64,000 bases of DNA from a bacterium (GCA_016932575.1 JAFGCO010000007.1:119364-183363), one strand, 5' to 3'; counted from the stretch's first letter, positions 44,263-53,484 are shown. The notes: generated from the letters alone by a model not told the origin. Translations and numbers: made by a program.

Positions 44263-45636
44263 ATGAAACAGATTGTATGGATTTTAACTTTGCTGCTTTT
44301 AGGAACAAGCTGCACCAAAGAAATCGAAAAAATTATCACGCCTCCACTGGCTCAGGGATCTCTGGTCGGTATTGTGGAACAAAATGAGAGCGGAGCAATG
44401 GTATATGTGCGCCAGACTGATGTAGTAGACTCTACAGAAATCGATCCTGCAGACGGTGCATTTCGCATCGATGATTTGTCTGTGGGCAATTATGACGTGC
44501 TGGTCAAAGCCAATCATTACGGCTCATACTGGATACGGCATGTGGACATCCAGGCCGGCGGTGTGACCTATTTAGGTGAAATATCCCTGTCTGATGTACC
44601 GGATCTGGTGGCAAGTCACTATCCGGAAGATCAATCCGAGGTTGTATTTGACCGCCGATGGTCGCGCCTTTCTGTGTCGGTCAGTTTTACCACCCCCATG
44701 GACAGGGAAAGCGTTGAGGCTGCCTTTTCTACGGATCCGCCTTCGGAAGGCACCTTCAGCTGGGGATCTTTCGCCAGTGATCCGACGCCAGTATATTTTG
44801 CAGAAGACACCTGGGGAAGCGCAGAAAGGAATACAGGAGCGGAAATCACCACCTATACAAAAATACAGTCTTTCACTTACAGAATGGCGCGGCGAGATTG
44901 TTACACAGATACAACCTACACAGTAACCCTCTCTACAGCGGCCATGGATACGGCCGGAAACACGCTGGAATTTCCACTGAACTTCGAATTCAGCACAGTC
45001 CAGTCTTCCTCGTCCCAGAACACCATCCTGACACAGCCGGAACACGGTGATATTTTTGTGGATCCCTTAAGCAACGCTTCGATTTATATCACTTTTCCGC
45101 GTCGTATGGAAGCATCTTCTGTGGAAAATGCAATAACCATCAGCCCGGATACGGACGCAATCTATGTCTGGCCGGAAATGAATCAACTGCGCATCTACAC
45201 AGGCGGACCCCTGCGATGCAATCAACTTTATGAGTTTTTCATTGATTCAACAGCTGAGGATATGGATGGCATAAGGATGGGCGAACCTTTCACATTTTCA
45301 TTCGAAACCGCGCCTGTGGAAATAGAAAGCACATCGCCTCAAAATGGTGAAGTATTTGTAAATACCGATGAAGAAGTGGCTTTCCGGTTCAACACCTATA
45401 TGATCATTTCATCCATACAAGAGGCGTTTACTATCACGCCTGCAGTCAGCGGGACATTTCAACGCGGTTACGGGCGATACAGCAATGACTCAAAAGATGC
45501 AGTCACATTCTTTCCTTCCGGTGCATTCAAAGTCAACACAAAGTATACTGTCACCCTAACGACCGATGCAGAGGATCTGCATGGCACGCATTTGCCGGAA
45601 GATTACACGTTTTCATTTGTGACTGAGCCTGAGTAA
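44263..45636 (+). CDS. Lipoprotein with SbsA/Big_5-type Ig-like domains
   Basis: 457 aa. Lipoprotein-type signal ending near Cys17 (LLLLGTSC). Residues 25-115 form a carboxypeptidase-regulatory-like fold (GSLVGIVEQNESGAMVYVRQ, IDDLSVGNYDVLVKANHYG). Three Ig-like domains of the SbsA (Big_5) type follow, each with a VxFxxxMDxxSVExAFxIxP pattern (VSFTTPMDRESVEAAFSTDP; FPRRMEASSVENAITISPDT; FNTYMIISSIQEAFTITP) and ending YTVTLTT or LxFxF. CGGAGG lies 5 nt before the ATG. It is likely displayed on the outer membrane. Function unknown. Confidence 0.8.
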   Translation: MKQIVWILTLLLLGTSCTKEIEKIITPPLAQGSLVGIVEQNESGAMVYVRQTDVVDSTEIDPADGAFRIDDLSVGNYDVLVKANHYGSYWIRHVDIQAGGVTYLGEISLSDVPDLVASHYPEDQSEVVFDRRWSRLSVSVSFTTPMDRESVEAAFSTDPPSEGTFSWGSFASDPTPVYFAEDTWGSAERNTGAEITTYTKIQSFTYRMARRDCYTDTTYTVTLSTAAMDTAGNTLEFPLNFEFSTVQSSSSQNTILTQPEHGDIFVDPLSNASIYITFPRRMEASSVENAITISPDTDAIYVWPEMNQLRIYTGGPLRCNQLYEFFIDSTAEDMDGIRMGEPFTFSFETAPVEIESTSPQNGEVFVNTDEEVAFRFNTYMIISSIQEAFTITPAVSGTFQRGYGRYSNDSKDAVTFFPSGAFKVNTKYTVTLTTDAEDLHGTHLPEDYTFSFVTEPE

Positions 45637-45642
45637 TAAATC

Positions 45643-45671
45643 CTGCCCGGGAACCTGACACTCCCCGGCAG
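45643..45671 (+). terminator. Stem-loop between the Ig-like lipoprotein and VIT-VWA genes
   Basis: CTGCC/GGCAG outer and GGGA/TCCC inner pairs with one C-C mismatch, 7 nt after the stop and about 20 nt before the next start. Confidence 0.45.
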
Positions 45672-45690
45672 ATCCTAAAGGAGAAATCCC

Positions 45691-48048
45691 ATGAAAAAAC
45701 AGATATTTATCCTGCTGATCGGTTTCATATTGCCGGTCTGCCTGATAGCCGACGGCTTCATTGTTCCCGAACCGGGAATGAACATGGCCGTGAAATACCA
45801 TCATGTCACCGTGACCATTCAAAATCAGGTGGCGCATACACAGATCGATCAGGTTTTCTTAAATGATACGGATATGGACGATATCGAAGCCATCTATGTT
45901 TTTCCCCTGCCCGTAGGGGCGACTTTCACCAATTTCATCATGTATGTGGATGGAGAGCCCATGGAAGCAGAGGTGCTGGACGCGGACTCGGCACGCAATT
46001 ACTATGAAAGCATCGTGCGCGCCAATCTTGATCCGGCGCTGCTTGAATATATCGGCACCAATACATTCCGCGCACGTCTCTGGCCAATTGGGGCGCATGG
46101 GGAACGGCGTGTTCAGATATCTTATGATGAAATTCTGGATTACGACAATGGATTCATACGCTATCTATATCCTCTGAATACGGAGAAATTTTCTTCAAAA
46201 CCGCTGGAAAGCGTTAAAATAGAAGTGGATCTTTCTTCTCCGGATCCGCTGAAATCCGTCTACTCTCCTTCACATACAATTACCACGCAGAAAACCGATG
46301 ACTATCATGCACAAATCACCTATCAGGATGAAAATGTGACCCCTGACTCGGACTTCCTGCTTTACTATACTGTTTCTCCGGATGAAGTCGGTATGCATAT
46401 GCTGACTTACCGGGAAGCAGGAAATGATGGATTCTACCTGCTGCTCGCTGCACCCCGGGTGGAAATTGACTCTGAAGAAATCATCAACAAACGGATGATT
46501 TTCGTCATCGACCGGTCAGGAAGCATGGCCGGTGAAAAAATCGTGCAGGCCCGTGAAGCCCTGAAATTTTGCGTTCACAATCTGAATGAGGGTGATCTGT
46601 TCAATATCATCGATTTTGACGATCAGATCACTGTATTCGAATCATCCCCTGTGGAAGTCGAAACCGGCATTATCTCAACTGCGCTTGCCTATATTGAAAC
46701 GCTGAATGCACGGGGCGGTACGAACATCAATGAGGCCCTGCTGACAGGTCTGAATAATATGCAGGAAGACACTTATTCAAATATGATTATATTCCTGACA
46801 GATGGTCAGCCTACAGCCGGCGAAGTGGATGAATCACGGATTCTGGCCAATATTCTTTCCGCCAACAATAAAAACAGCCGGATCTTTGTATTCGGTGTGG
46901 GATACAATGTGAACACACATTTGCTGGATCAGTTGTCTGAACAAAACAATGGCGTCTCAGTCTATGTCAGCCCGGATGAGAATATTGAAATTGCCGTCTC
47001 CAGTTTTTACGAAAAAATCAGCACGCCTGTGCTCTCTGACTGCAAGCTCGATTTCGGATCCATCGAAGTGGACGAACAATTTCCTGAAACGGTTCCGGAT
47101 TTGTTTAAAGGATCCCAGCTGGTACAATTGGGCCGGTATTTAAACACAGGTCAGGAAACCGTCACCCTGTCAGGAACAGCGGGAGGAAATAGCCAATCGT
47201 TCACCTGCTCAGGCAGCTTTACTGATGAAGACCTCACTTATGATTTCATCCCCCGCTTGTGGGCGATTCGAAAAGTGGGCGAATTATTAAACATTATCCG
47301 CCTGGAAGGAGAAAATGAAGCGCTCGTGGAAAAACTCATCGCCCTGGCCAAACGATACGGCATTATCACACCCTACACATCTTTCCTGATTACTGAGGAT
47401 GTGGCGCCCTCTGATAATTTCTACGGCATCGAAGATAAAAGCGGCGGTGTGGCTTTTGACAATGCAGTGAATATCGGCAACTGGCGCAATGCGGACAATA
47501 CACAAAACACCAGCGCCACAGGCGTGGAATATGTGGGAAATAAAACCTTTTATATGCGCGACAGCACATGGATCGACGCCCAGTACGACAGCACGCTGGC
47601 AACCAACATGATTGTATTCGGAAGCGCAGACTATTTTACACTGATGAAAGAAAATCCGGAACTGGGAGACTATTTTGCTCTGGGCAACAATGTGCAGGTC
47701 ACTGTGCAGGGAACGAACTATCAGGTCACATCCGGGACCGCAGGCTTACAGCCGCCCCAACCTGTACCAAATGACTATTACCTTTATCAGAACACACCGA
47801 ATCCGTTCAATCCGTCCACACAGATTCGATTTGTCTTGCCCGAGCGCTCAAAAATTACAGTCAAAGTATGCAATACCCTCGGTCAGCAAATACGCAAATT
47901 GTACAGAGGAGAAAAACCCAAGGGCCGTTATTATGTCACCTGGAATGGATTGGACGACCGTGGCATTCAAGCCGGCAGCGGTGTCTATTTTGTCACATTG
48001 ATCACTAAAAATCAGGTTTTCACAAGGAAAATGATACTGTTAAGATAG
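45691..48048 (+). CDS. VIT and von Willebrand factor A domain protein with type IX sorting domain
   Basis: 785 aa. Signal peptide (KKQIFILLIGFILPVCLIAD). VIT domain at about 22-150 (KYHHVTVTIQNQVAHTQIDQ, IEAIYVFPLPVGATF, ANLDPALLEYIGTNTFRAR). VWA domain from about 265 with a complete MIDAS: Asp274, Ser276 and Ser278 in DRSGSMAG, the Thr in RGGTNINEAL, and the Asp in FLTDGQPTAG. The sorting domain is at about 703-785 (LYQNTPNPFNPSTQIRFVLP). The VIT-VWA order is that of inter-alpha-trypsin inhibitor heavy chains. AAGGAG lies 7 nt before the ATG. It is separated from the META and serpin genes by a perfect palindrome. Confidence 0.88.
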   Translation: MKKQIFILLIGFILPVCLIADGFIVPEPGMNMAVKYHHVTVTIQNQVAHTQIDQVFLNDTDMDDIEAIYVFPLPVGATFTNFIMYVDGEPMEAEVLDADSARNYYESIVRANLDPALLEYIGTNTFRARLWPIGAHGERRVQISYDEILDYDNGFIRYLYPLNTEKFSSKPLESVKIEVDLSSPDPLKSVYSPSHTITTQKTDDYHAQITYQDENVTPDSDFLLYYTVSPDEVGMHMLTYREAGNDGFYLLLAAPRVEIDSEEIINKRMIFVIDRSGSMAGEKIVQAREALKFCVHNLNEGDLFNIIDFDDQITVFESSPVEVETGIISTALAYIETLNARGGTNINEALLTGLNNMQEDTYSNMIIFLTDGQPTAGEVDESRILANILSANNKNSRIFVFGVGYNVNTHLLDQLSEQNNGVSVYVSPDENIEIAVSSFYEKISTPVLSDCKLDFGSIEVDEQFPETVPDLFKGSQLVQLGRYLNTGQETVTLSGTAGGNSQSFTCSGSFTDEDLTYDFIPRLWAIRKVGELLNIIRLEGENEALVEKLIALAKRYGIITPYTSFLITEDVAPSDNFYGIEDKSGGVAFDNAVNIGNWRNADNTQNTSATGVEYVGNKTFYMRDSTWIDAQYDSTLATNMIVFGSADYFTLMKENPELGDYFALGNNVQVTVQGTNYQVTSGTAGLQPPQPVPNDYYLYQNTPNPFNPSTQIRFVLPERSKITVKVCNTLGQQIRKLYRGEKPKGRYYVTWNGLDDRGIQAGSGVYFVTLITKNQVFTRKMILLR

Positions 48049-48050
48049 GA

Positions 48051-48097
48051 TGTGAATTCCTCTCTGTGAGCTGTGCACTCACAGAGAGGAATTCACA
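48051..48097 (+). repeat. Perfect 20-bp inverted repeat between VIT-VWA and META genes
   Basis: Arms TGTGAATTCC..TGTGAG (48051-48070) and its exact complement (48078-48097) around a 7-nt loop CTGTGCA. It starts 3 nt after the VIT-VWA stop and ends 20 nt before the META start. No T-run follows, so it is more likely an RNA-stability or processing element than a terminator. Confidence 0.9.
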
Positions 48098-48116
48098 CAT
48101 ATGCTTGGAGAAAATA

Positions 48117-48560
48117 ATGAACATCAAAGCATTATTACTTGTCACTGCCGTCATCATGATAACCGGACAGATGGGGTGTCAGCGTTTTTTTTCTGTGAAC
48201 AACGATCATCACGGTCCCGATACAATATATCACCGCGTCTGGAATCTGGAATCTATAAAAAATGAGGACGGGGATACGCTGTTCATCTCTGATGGAAATT
48301 CGGAGCATTCCATTAAATTCAGTGTTGATGGCTCCCTGTCGGCTGTCGCCGCCTGCAATACAGGTGAGGGAAATTTTTGGATTCAGCCCGGCGATTCTAT
48401 TCATATCCAACTCGCCTGCACAGAAATCGCCTGTAATACGGGCTATCCAGGCTATTGTGATGATTTAAATCATGCAACCCGGTTTGATTTATCAGACAAT
48501 ACATTGTCGATTTATTTTACAAACCGCAATAAAGAGAAACTGGTTTTAATCCACAAATAA
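48117..48560 (+). CDS. META (HslJ-like) domain lipoprotein
   Basis: 147 aa from ATG 48117, chosen for GGAG 6 nt upstream and for the lipoprotein signal ending at Cys21 (MITGQMGC). The remainder matches the META domain: RVWNLESIKNEDGD, IKFSVDGSLSAVAACNTGEG, SIHIQLACTEIACNTG, and a C-terminal FDLSDNTLSIYFTN. META proteins such as HslJ are linked to stress or heat-shock responses in the envelope. It stops 10 nt before the serpin gene, so the two are probably translationally linked. Confidence 0.8.
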   Translation: MNIKALLLVTAVIMITGQMGCQRFFSVNNDHHGPDTIYHRVWNLESIKNEDGDTLFISDGNSEHSIKFSVDGSLSAVAACNTGEGNFWIQPGDSIHIQLACTEIACNTGYPGYCDDLNHATRFDLSDNTLSIYFTNRNKEKLVLIHK

Positions 48561-48570
48561 GGAGATAATC

Positions 48571-49803
48571 ATGAAAAAAATGCTCTCTTGGATAATCCTT
48601 GCCGCCCTCATTATCCTGACAGGCTGTGAAAGGGATTTTTCGATAGATGCCGATGATCCTGTGATCATTGATCGCGGTGCCACATCCTTGGAAAAAATCC
48701 TCGCCCAGTCCGATAATGTGTTTGGATTCAAACTCTTCCGGCAGCTCAATACGGAAACCTCAGACTCCAATTTGTTTATCTCGCCGTTCAGCGTGTCCAT
48801 GGCCCTGGGTATGACATTAAACGGCGCAGCAGGAGAGACCGAACAGGCCATGCAGCAAACTCTTGAACTGACGGAATTGACACAGCAGGAAATCAATGAA
48901 ACGTATCAAAGCCTGATGGAACTGTTGTCTTATCAGGACAGCAAGGTGCTTTTCGAAATTGCCAACTCGATCTGGATTCGCGAAGGGTATCCGGTGCTGC
49001 CTGCCTTTATCGAGGCGAATCAGACATATTTCGATGCGTTGATTCGGGAAATGGATTTCTCGAGATCGGATGCTCTGGAGATTATCAACGGCTGGATTTA
49101 TGATAAAACCCACGGAAAAATTAAAGACGCGCTGGATGTCATACCTCCGAATATCGTGATGTACCTCATCAATGCCATCTATTTTAAGGGTGCCTGGAAA
49201 TTTGAATTTGATCCGAAAAACACCTATGATGCAGCATTCGAAACACCCTACGGTTCCAGGGCATGTCAAATGATGGTTCATCCGGAAATCACATTGCTGT
49301 ACTTAAGAAATAAAGATTTTCAGGCCGTGGATCTCCCTTATGGCGGTGGCAAATTCAGCATGTCTCTCTTGCTGCCTCATTCTAATAAGTCCGTGGATGA
49401 TCTGATAGATCAAATGACCGATGAAAACTGGAAACTTTGGGTTGCTCAGTTCGATTCGGCAACACTGGAGCTGGGTCTGCCCAGGTTCAAAGTGGAATAC
49501 GGTACGCTGTTAAATGATGCCCTGATCAGCCTGGGAATGGGGATTGCCTTCGGCAGCGGGGCCGATTTTTCCCGTATCAATCCAAATGGCGGTCTGTTTA
49601 TCAACCGTGTGATTCATAAAACCTTTGTTGAAGTGAATGAAGAAGGTACTGAAGCCGCGGCCGTGACCATTGTGGAAATGCTGGAGAGCAGTATCGGCAT
49701 GAGTATGATTGTGAACCGGCCCTTCGCGTTTGTCATTTGGGATCACACAACAGGCGCGATAATGTTTATGGGAAAAATCGTGGAACCGGTATGGGCCCTG
49801 TAA
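48571..49803 (+). CDS. Serpin-family protease inhibitor lipoprotein
   Basis: 410 aa. Lipoprotein signal to Cys19 (IILTGCERD). The serpin fold is complete: NLFISPFSVSMALGMTLNGA, NAIYFKGAWKFEFDPKNT, SLLLPHS, then the inhibitory hinge EEGTEAAAVTIVE (about 357-369) followed by the reactive loop and VNRPFAFVIWDHTTGAIMFM. The small-residue hinge GTEAAA (359-364) marks an inhibitor rather than a non-inhibitory serpin. The scissile bond falls near Leu-Glu-Ser-Ser, but loop length makes P1 uncertain. AAGGAG lies 6 nt before the ATG. It should sit on the outer or inner membrane and trap serine or cysteine proteases. A terminator follows. Confidence 0.93.
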   Translation: MKKMLSWIILAALIILTGCERDFSIDADDPVIIDRGATSLEKILAQSDNVFGFKLFRQLNTETSDSNLFISPFSVSMALGMTLNGAAGETEQAMQQTLELTELTQQEINETYQSLMELLSYQDSKVLFEIANSIWIREGYPVLPAFIEANQTYFDALIREMDFSRSDALEIINGWIYDKTHGKIKDALDVIPPNIVMYLINAIYFKGAWKFEFDPKNTYDAAFETPYGSRACQMMVHPEITLLYLRNKDFQAVDLPYGGGKFSMSLLLPHSNKSVDDLIDQMTDENWKLWVAQFDSATLELGLPRFKVEYGTLLNDALISLGMGIAFGSGADFSRINPNGGLFINRVIHKTFVEVNEEGTEAAAVTIVEMLESSIGMSMIVNRPFAFVIWDHTTGAIMFMGKIVEPVWAL

Positions 49804-49835
49804 AAAGGTAACCTTCTTGAAGAAGGTTACCTTTT
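49803..49835 (+). terminator. Terminator after the serpin gene
   Basis: Perfect stem AAAAGGTAACCTTCTT/AAGAAGGTTACCTTTT of 16 bp with a 1-nt centre (effectively 14 bp plus a small loop), ending in TTTTAATC. It begins within the stop codon. Confidence 0.85.
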
Positions 49836-49914
49836 AATCTGGGCTGGACAGCATGAATGAGGCGCCTGAATGATTCTTTCCAGTGATTACAAAAAAATTG
49901 GCACATAATATTAT

Positions 49915-49943
49915 TTGACAATGTTCTATGAGATCGTTACTAT
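49915..49943 (+). promoter_or_regulatory. Predicted promoter of the DUF3160 gene
   Basis: TTGACA (49915-49920), 17-bp spacer, TACTAT (49938-49943). It lies past the serpin terminator and would give a leader of about 43 nt. Confidence 0.65.
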
Positions 49944-49992
49944 TCAGTAAATATCCGAATAATGTCAACCGACAATTGCCGAGGAGGAAATC

Positions 49993-52761
49993 ATGAAATG
50001 GCAGTTTTATTTGCCAGTACTTTTTACGGTCTCTCTTGCGGGCCGGACCATGCTGGCAACCATCGATGCGCCGGTCGAAACAGAATTCGGCACCTATGTG
50101 CCGCTGCCGGTCACCATCGAGCCCCATGCATTGCAGGTCGATCTGGAGGAAGACCTCTCGAATGTGCTCAATCTGTCAAATTTCAACCTGACCGAGGACC
50201 AGATTTCGAAACTGAAGGCCAACCATTTTGTGGTCACTCCGGCTACACAATCCAATAAACAAATCCATTTCAACGAAATGTTCGATCTTTATTGTGAAGC
50301 CCGGGAACTGGGCATTCCTGTTTTTGTCACCACAGACGCCATGCTGCACAGTTTTCATCTCTGTTTTGATCATATTTTAAAAACCTGTGAAGAAGAACGG
50401 TTCTTTTCGCAATTGAATGAATTGCTGGATGCATTGTGGGGCAAAACATGGGAACAATACAACACAGCCACAGAGGCTGCCGTCCGGAAAGCGCTTTTTC
50501 GCAATCTTGATTATCTGCTTGTCTCATCCCAGCTTCTGGTTGAAAAAAAATTTGTTGCGGATCCCCTGCCAGGCGGTCATTACTTTGAAGAAATTACGTT
50601 GATCCAGGAAGCCGCCGGATTTAACACCTCCCCGATTTTTTCATCAGGGGATTTCAATTATCAGGAAGATTACTCCCAGTACAAACCCCGCGGTCATTAC
50701 ACAAAAAGTGACTCGCTCGAGGATTATTTCAGATCCATGATGTGGCTGGGCCGGATGACTTTCGGTTGTACAAATTCAGATACATACAGCCAAACCATGA
50801 CCCTGAGTGCCATTCTGCTTACTCAGGCCATCAGCAGTCTGGAAATCAACGGCAGACCGGCTGCGGATATCTGGGATGACATTTATCAGCCCACGGTTTT
50901 CTTTGTGGGCAAAAGTGATGACATTAACTTTACTCAGTATCTGAATATCGCTTATGACGTTTACGGCAAGAGCTTTCCGATTGATGAACCGGATATGTTC
51001 GGAGATCAGGATAAACTCATGGATTTCCTGCAAGCCACTGAAAACCTGGATGCCGCGGCCATTACCTATCCCGGACAGCCGGACAAGGGATTCCGTTTCA
51101 TGGGCCAGCGGTTCATCCCGGATTCATGGATTCTGGACGAGCTGGTATATAATAAAATTCCGGATCGCTATATGCCCACAGGACTGGACATCATGACGGT
51201 CCTGGGCCCGGAAAAGGAGGCCGGTCAGGAATGGGCCTATCAATATGTGCCGGAGGACGACAAAGCCAATCCTTATTACGTGGCAAAGCTTGATACACTG
51301 AAAAAGGCGTTTCAAGAATATCCGGCTGAAACATGGGCCCAGAATGCCTACTGGAACTGGCTTTACTGTTTAATGCCGCTGCTTACTGAATTCGGAGAAG
51401 GCTATCCTTATTTCATGCAGACAGACGCCTGGCGGGATAAAGATCTGTTCGCCGCTTTGGCAAGCTGGGCGGAACTCAGGCATGATACCATTCTCTATGC
51501 GAAACAAAGCGGCACAGAAACAACGGGAATGCAATACCCGTTAAGCGCAGCTTTAGTCCAGGGCTATGTCGAGCCCAATCCATATGCATTTGCACGGCTG
51601 GCCGCCCTGGCTGATTTTATGATCGAGGGATTAAGAAGTAAAAATTTGCTGTTTGAAGAATTCAGGATGACGCTTGAAAGCTTCTCGGACCTTGCCGCAG
51701 GTTTTAAAACCATTGCCGAAAAAGAGCTGACCAGTGAACCTTTAACGCAATATGAATATCAAATGATTTTCAATGTTGGAAACCGGCTGTATAAAATTGT
51801 AACGTTCAATTTCGAAGCTTCAGGCCCCACACCCTGGGATGTGGATAATGATCCTATGCCCGTCATTGCCGATGTGCACACAGATCTCAGTACCTACCCC
51901 GGTGTTATCCTGGAAGAGGGTGTAGGGTATCCCTATGCCGTTTATGTGCTGTGCAATATAGCCGGACGGATTGTACTGACAAAAGGTGCGGGATATTCCT
52001 ATTATGAACTTACACGTCCCGTTCCGGAAGGCCGTTTGAATGACGAGGAGTGGCGGGACATGCTCGACAATGGCAGTGCGCCCGATATGCCTGAATGGTC
52101 TTGTCATTTTATATGCGGGCAGGACGATGAATCCAAAGCGGGAACATTTTATCAATGGGAATCGCAGGCAACCGCCTATATTGACATCACCTTAAATAAA
52201 ACAACGTTGACTACAACAGATACCTTGAAAATTGATTTGATCAGTAACGCATGGAATCCGGTTCCACCCGATTTATTGATCATCTTCTCTGACGGGCACG
52301 TTCAGTCTGTTCCGTTAATCGAAGTTGCCAATGGATATTGGCGGGCCAGTAAAACACTGGATCAATGGGAAGAAGATAATTATATATTGAAAGCCACACA
52401 GCAAAACGGCAATCAACTTCTCGAATTTTACCGGCTTTTTACCATCGTTTCCGGTTCGGCCGTTCATCAAGACATTCAGCCGGCCGGGTGGCGGCTCGAG
52501 CCAGCCTTCCCCAATCCGTTCAATCCGAGCACAACAATCCGGTACTCTGTACCCGAACAGGCACACGTCCGGTTAAATGTACTAAATATCCGGGGAGAGC
52601 TTGTGAAGAAAATCCGGAGCGGATCACAGTCCCCGGGAGAATATTCCGCAAACTGGGACGGATTGAATAATCATAATTTTCCGGTGCGGGGGGGTGTTTA
52701 CCTGATCCGGCTGGAATCCGAAAACACTGCATTCACACGGAAGATAACACTGATACGCTAA
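49993..52761 (+). CDS. DUF3160 domain protein with type IX sorting domain
   Basis: 922 aa. Signal peptide (FYLPVLFTVSLAGRTML). Most of the protein (about 60-700) is a DUF3160 domain: FVTTDAMLHSFHLCFDHILK near residue 110-130, then helical segments and YVEPNPYAFARLAALADFMI, and the late GVGYPYAVYVLCNIAGRI. A beta domain (ITLNKTTLTTTDTLKIDLIS) and a sorting domain (LEPAFPNPFNPSTTIRYSVP) close the protein. GAGGAGG lies 5 nt before the ATG. The family has no known activity to my knowledge. It is transcribed from its own promoter after the serpin terminator. Confidence 0.85.
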   Translation: MKWQFYLPVLFTVSLAGRTMLATIDAPVETEFGTYVPLPVTIEPHALQVDLEEDLSNVLNLSNFNLTEDQISKLKANHFVVTPATQSNKQIHFNEMFDLYCEARELGIPVFVTTDAMLHSFHLCFDHILKTCEEERFFSQLNELLDALWGKTWEQYNTATEAAVRKALFRNLDYLLVSSQLLVEKKFVADPLPGGHYFEEITLIQEAAGFNTSPIFSSGDFNYQEDYSQYKPRGHYTKSDSLEDYFRSMMWLGRMTFGCTNSDTYSQTMTLSAILLTQAISSLEINGRPAADIWDDIYQPTVFFVGKSDDINFTQYLNIAYDVYGKSFPIDEPDMFGDQDKLMDFLQATENLDAAAITYPGQPDKGFRFMGQRFIPDSWILDELVYNKIPDRYMPTGLDIMTVLGPEKEAGQEWAYQYVPEDDKANPYYVAKLDTLKKAFQEYPAETWAQNAYWNWLYCLMPLLTEFGEGYPYFMQTDAWRDKDLFAALASWAELRHDTILYAKQSGTETTGMQYPLSAALVQGYVEPNPYAFARLAALADFMIEGLRSKNLLFEEFRMTLESFSDLAAGFKTIAEKELTSEPLTQYEYQMIFNVGNRLYKIVTFNFEASGPTPWDVDNDPMPVIADVHTDLSTYPGVILEEGVGYPYAVYVLCNIAGRIVLTKGAGYSYYELTRPVPEGRLNDEEWRDMLDNGSAPDMPEWSCHFICGQDDESKAGTFYQWESQATAYIDITLNKTTLTTTDTLKIDLISNAWNPVPPDLLIIFSDGHVQSVPLIEVANGYWRASKTLDQWEEDNYILKATQQNGNQLLEFYRLFTIVSGSAVHQDIQPAGWRLEPAFPNPFNPSTTIRYSVPEQAHVRLNVLNIRGELVKKIRSGSQSPGEYSANWDGLNNHNFPVRGGVYLIRLESENTAFTRKITLIR

Positions 52762-52778
52762 GCGGACTTCACATATAG

Positions 52779-52813
52779 AAAAAATAAAGCCGACGCTCTC
52801 CAATGAGGGCGGC
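52779..52813 (-). terminator. Terminator-like hairpin between DUF3160 and lysE genes
   Basis: GCCG/CGGC and CTC/GAG pairs with a small internal loop, followed on the minus strand by TTTATTTTTTC. It lies between converging genes, and the T-rich side serves the lysE-like transcript. Confidence 0.5.
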
Positions 52814-52828
52814 GTATGAAATAGAGAT

Positions 52829-53452
52829 TTAATCCTTATCAATCAGAGCCAGCCTTAATCCCAATCCAACAAGTACACTGCCTGTGAGCACATTGAGCCT
52901 TCTGCACAGCTTTTGTTTTGTCAAAAGCCATCCTCCCACCTGTCCCGAAAAATAACCCAATGCCACCAGAAAAATAACACCGAACAGGGCAAAAAGACTG
53001 CCCAATATCAGCATTTGCAGTGCGGAATTGCCTGCATCACGAGAAACAAACTGTGGTAAAAATGCCAGAAAAAACAACGCGACTTTCGGATTGAGGACAT
53101 TGGATAACATTCCCTGGATAAAAATGGACCGATACCGCATGGTCCGGGATTTGCCGGCAAATGAAAAACCGGCCTTGTCCTTGAATGACTTGATTCCTAA
53201 AAAAATAAGATAGCAGGCACCGCCAAACTTCACAATGGTAAATGCCAGAGACGATGTCATTAAGATCATGGCCAATCCCATAGAAGCAAAAAGAGTATGG
53301 ACAAGAATCCCGATGGTCACACCAAGCGCTGAGACCACACCCGCCTTCCGGCCCTGAGCGATCCCCCGCGTCATTACATAAATCATATCCGGACCCGGCG
53401 TGATAATTAAAAGCCAGGACGCTGCTGTAAAAATCATCAATTGATCAAACAT
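52829..53452 (-). CDS. LysE/RhtB-family amino-acid exporter
   Basis: 207 aa from ATG 53452 with GGGAG about 5 nt upstream. The frame is open to a TTG at 53488 without a ribosome site. Six hydrophobic helices; family marks are WLLIITPGPDMIYVMTRGIA and GVTIGILVHTLFASMGLAMI, then FGGACYLIFLGIKSFKDK. These inner-membrane proteins export amino acids or their derivatives; substrate unknown. It is downstream of panC with a gap of about 32 nt. Confidence 0.9.
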   Translation of the reverse strand: MFDQLMIFTAASWLLIITPGPDMIYVMTRGIAQGRKAGVVSALGVTIGILVHTLFASMGLAMILMTSSLAFTIVKFGGACYLIFLGIKSFKDKAGFSFAGKSRTMRYRSIFIQGMLSNVLNPKVALFFLAFLPQFVSRDAGNSALQMLILGSLFALFGVIFLVALGYFSGQVGGWLLTKQKLCRRLNVLTGSVLVGLGLRLALIDKD

Positions 53453-53484
53453 CATCACTCCCGATTCATATTTCTCTTTATTTC

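Noticed and set aside
49891-49912. TTGGCACATAATATTATTTG as a sigma54 promoter
   Set aside because: It has GG but no GC or near match at the -12 position; a good sigma70 promoter overlaps it.
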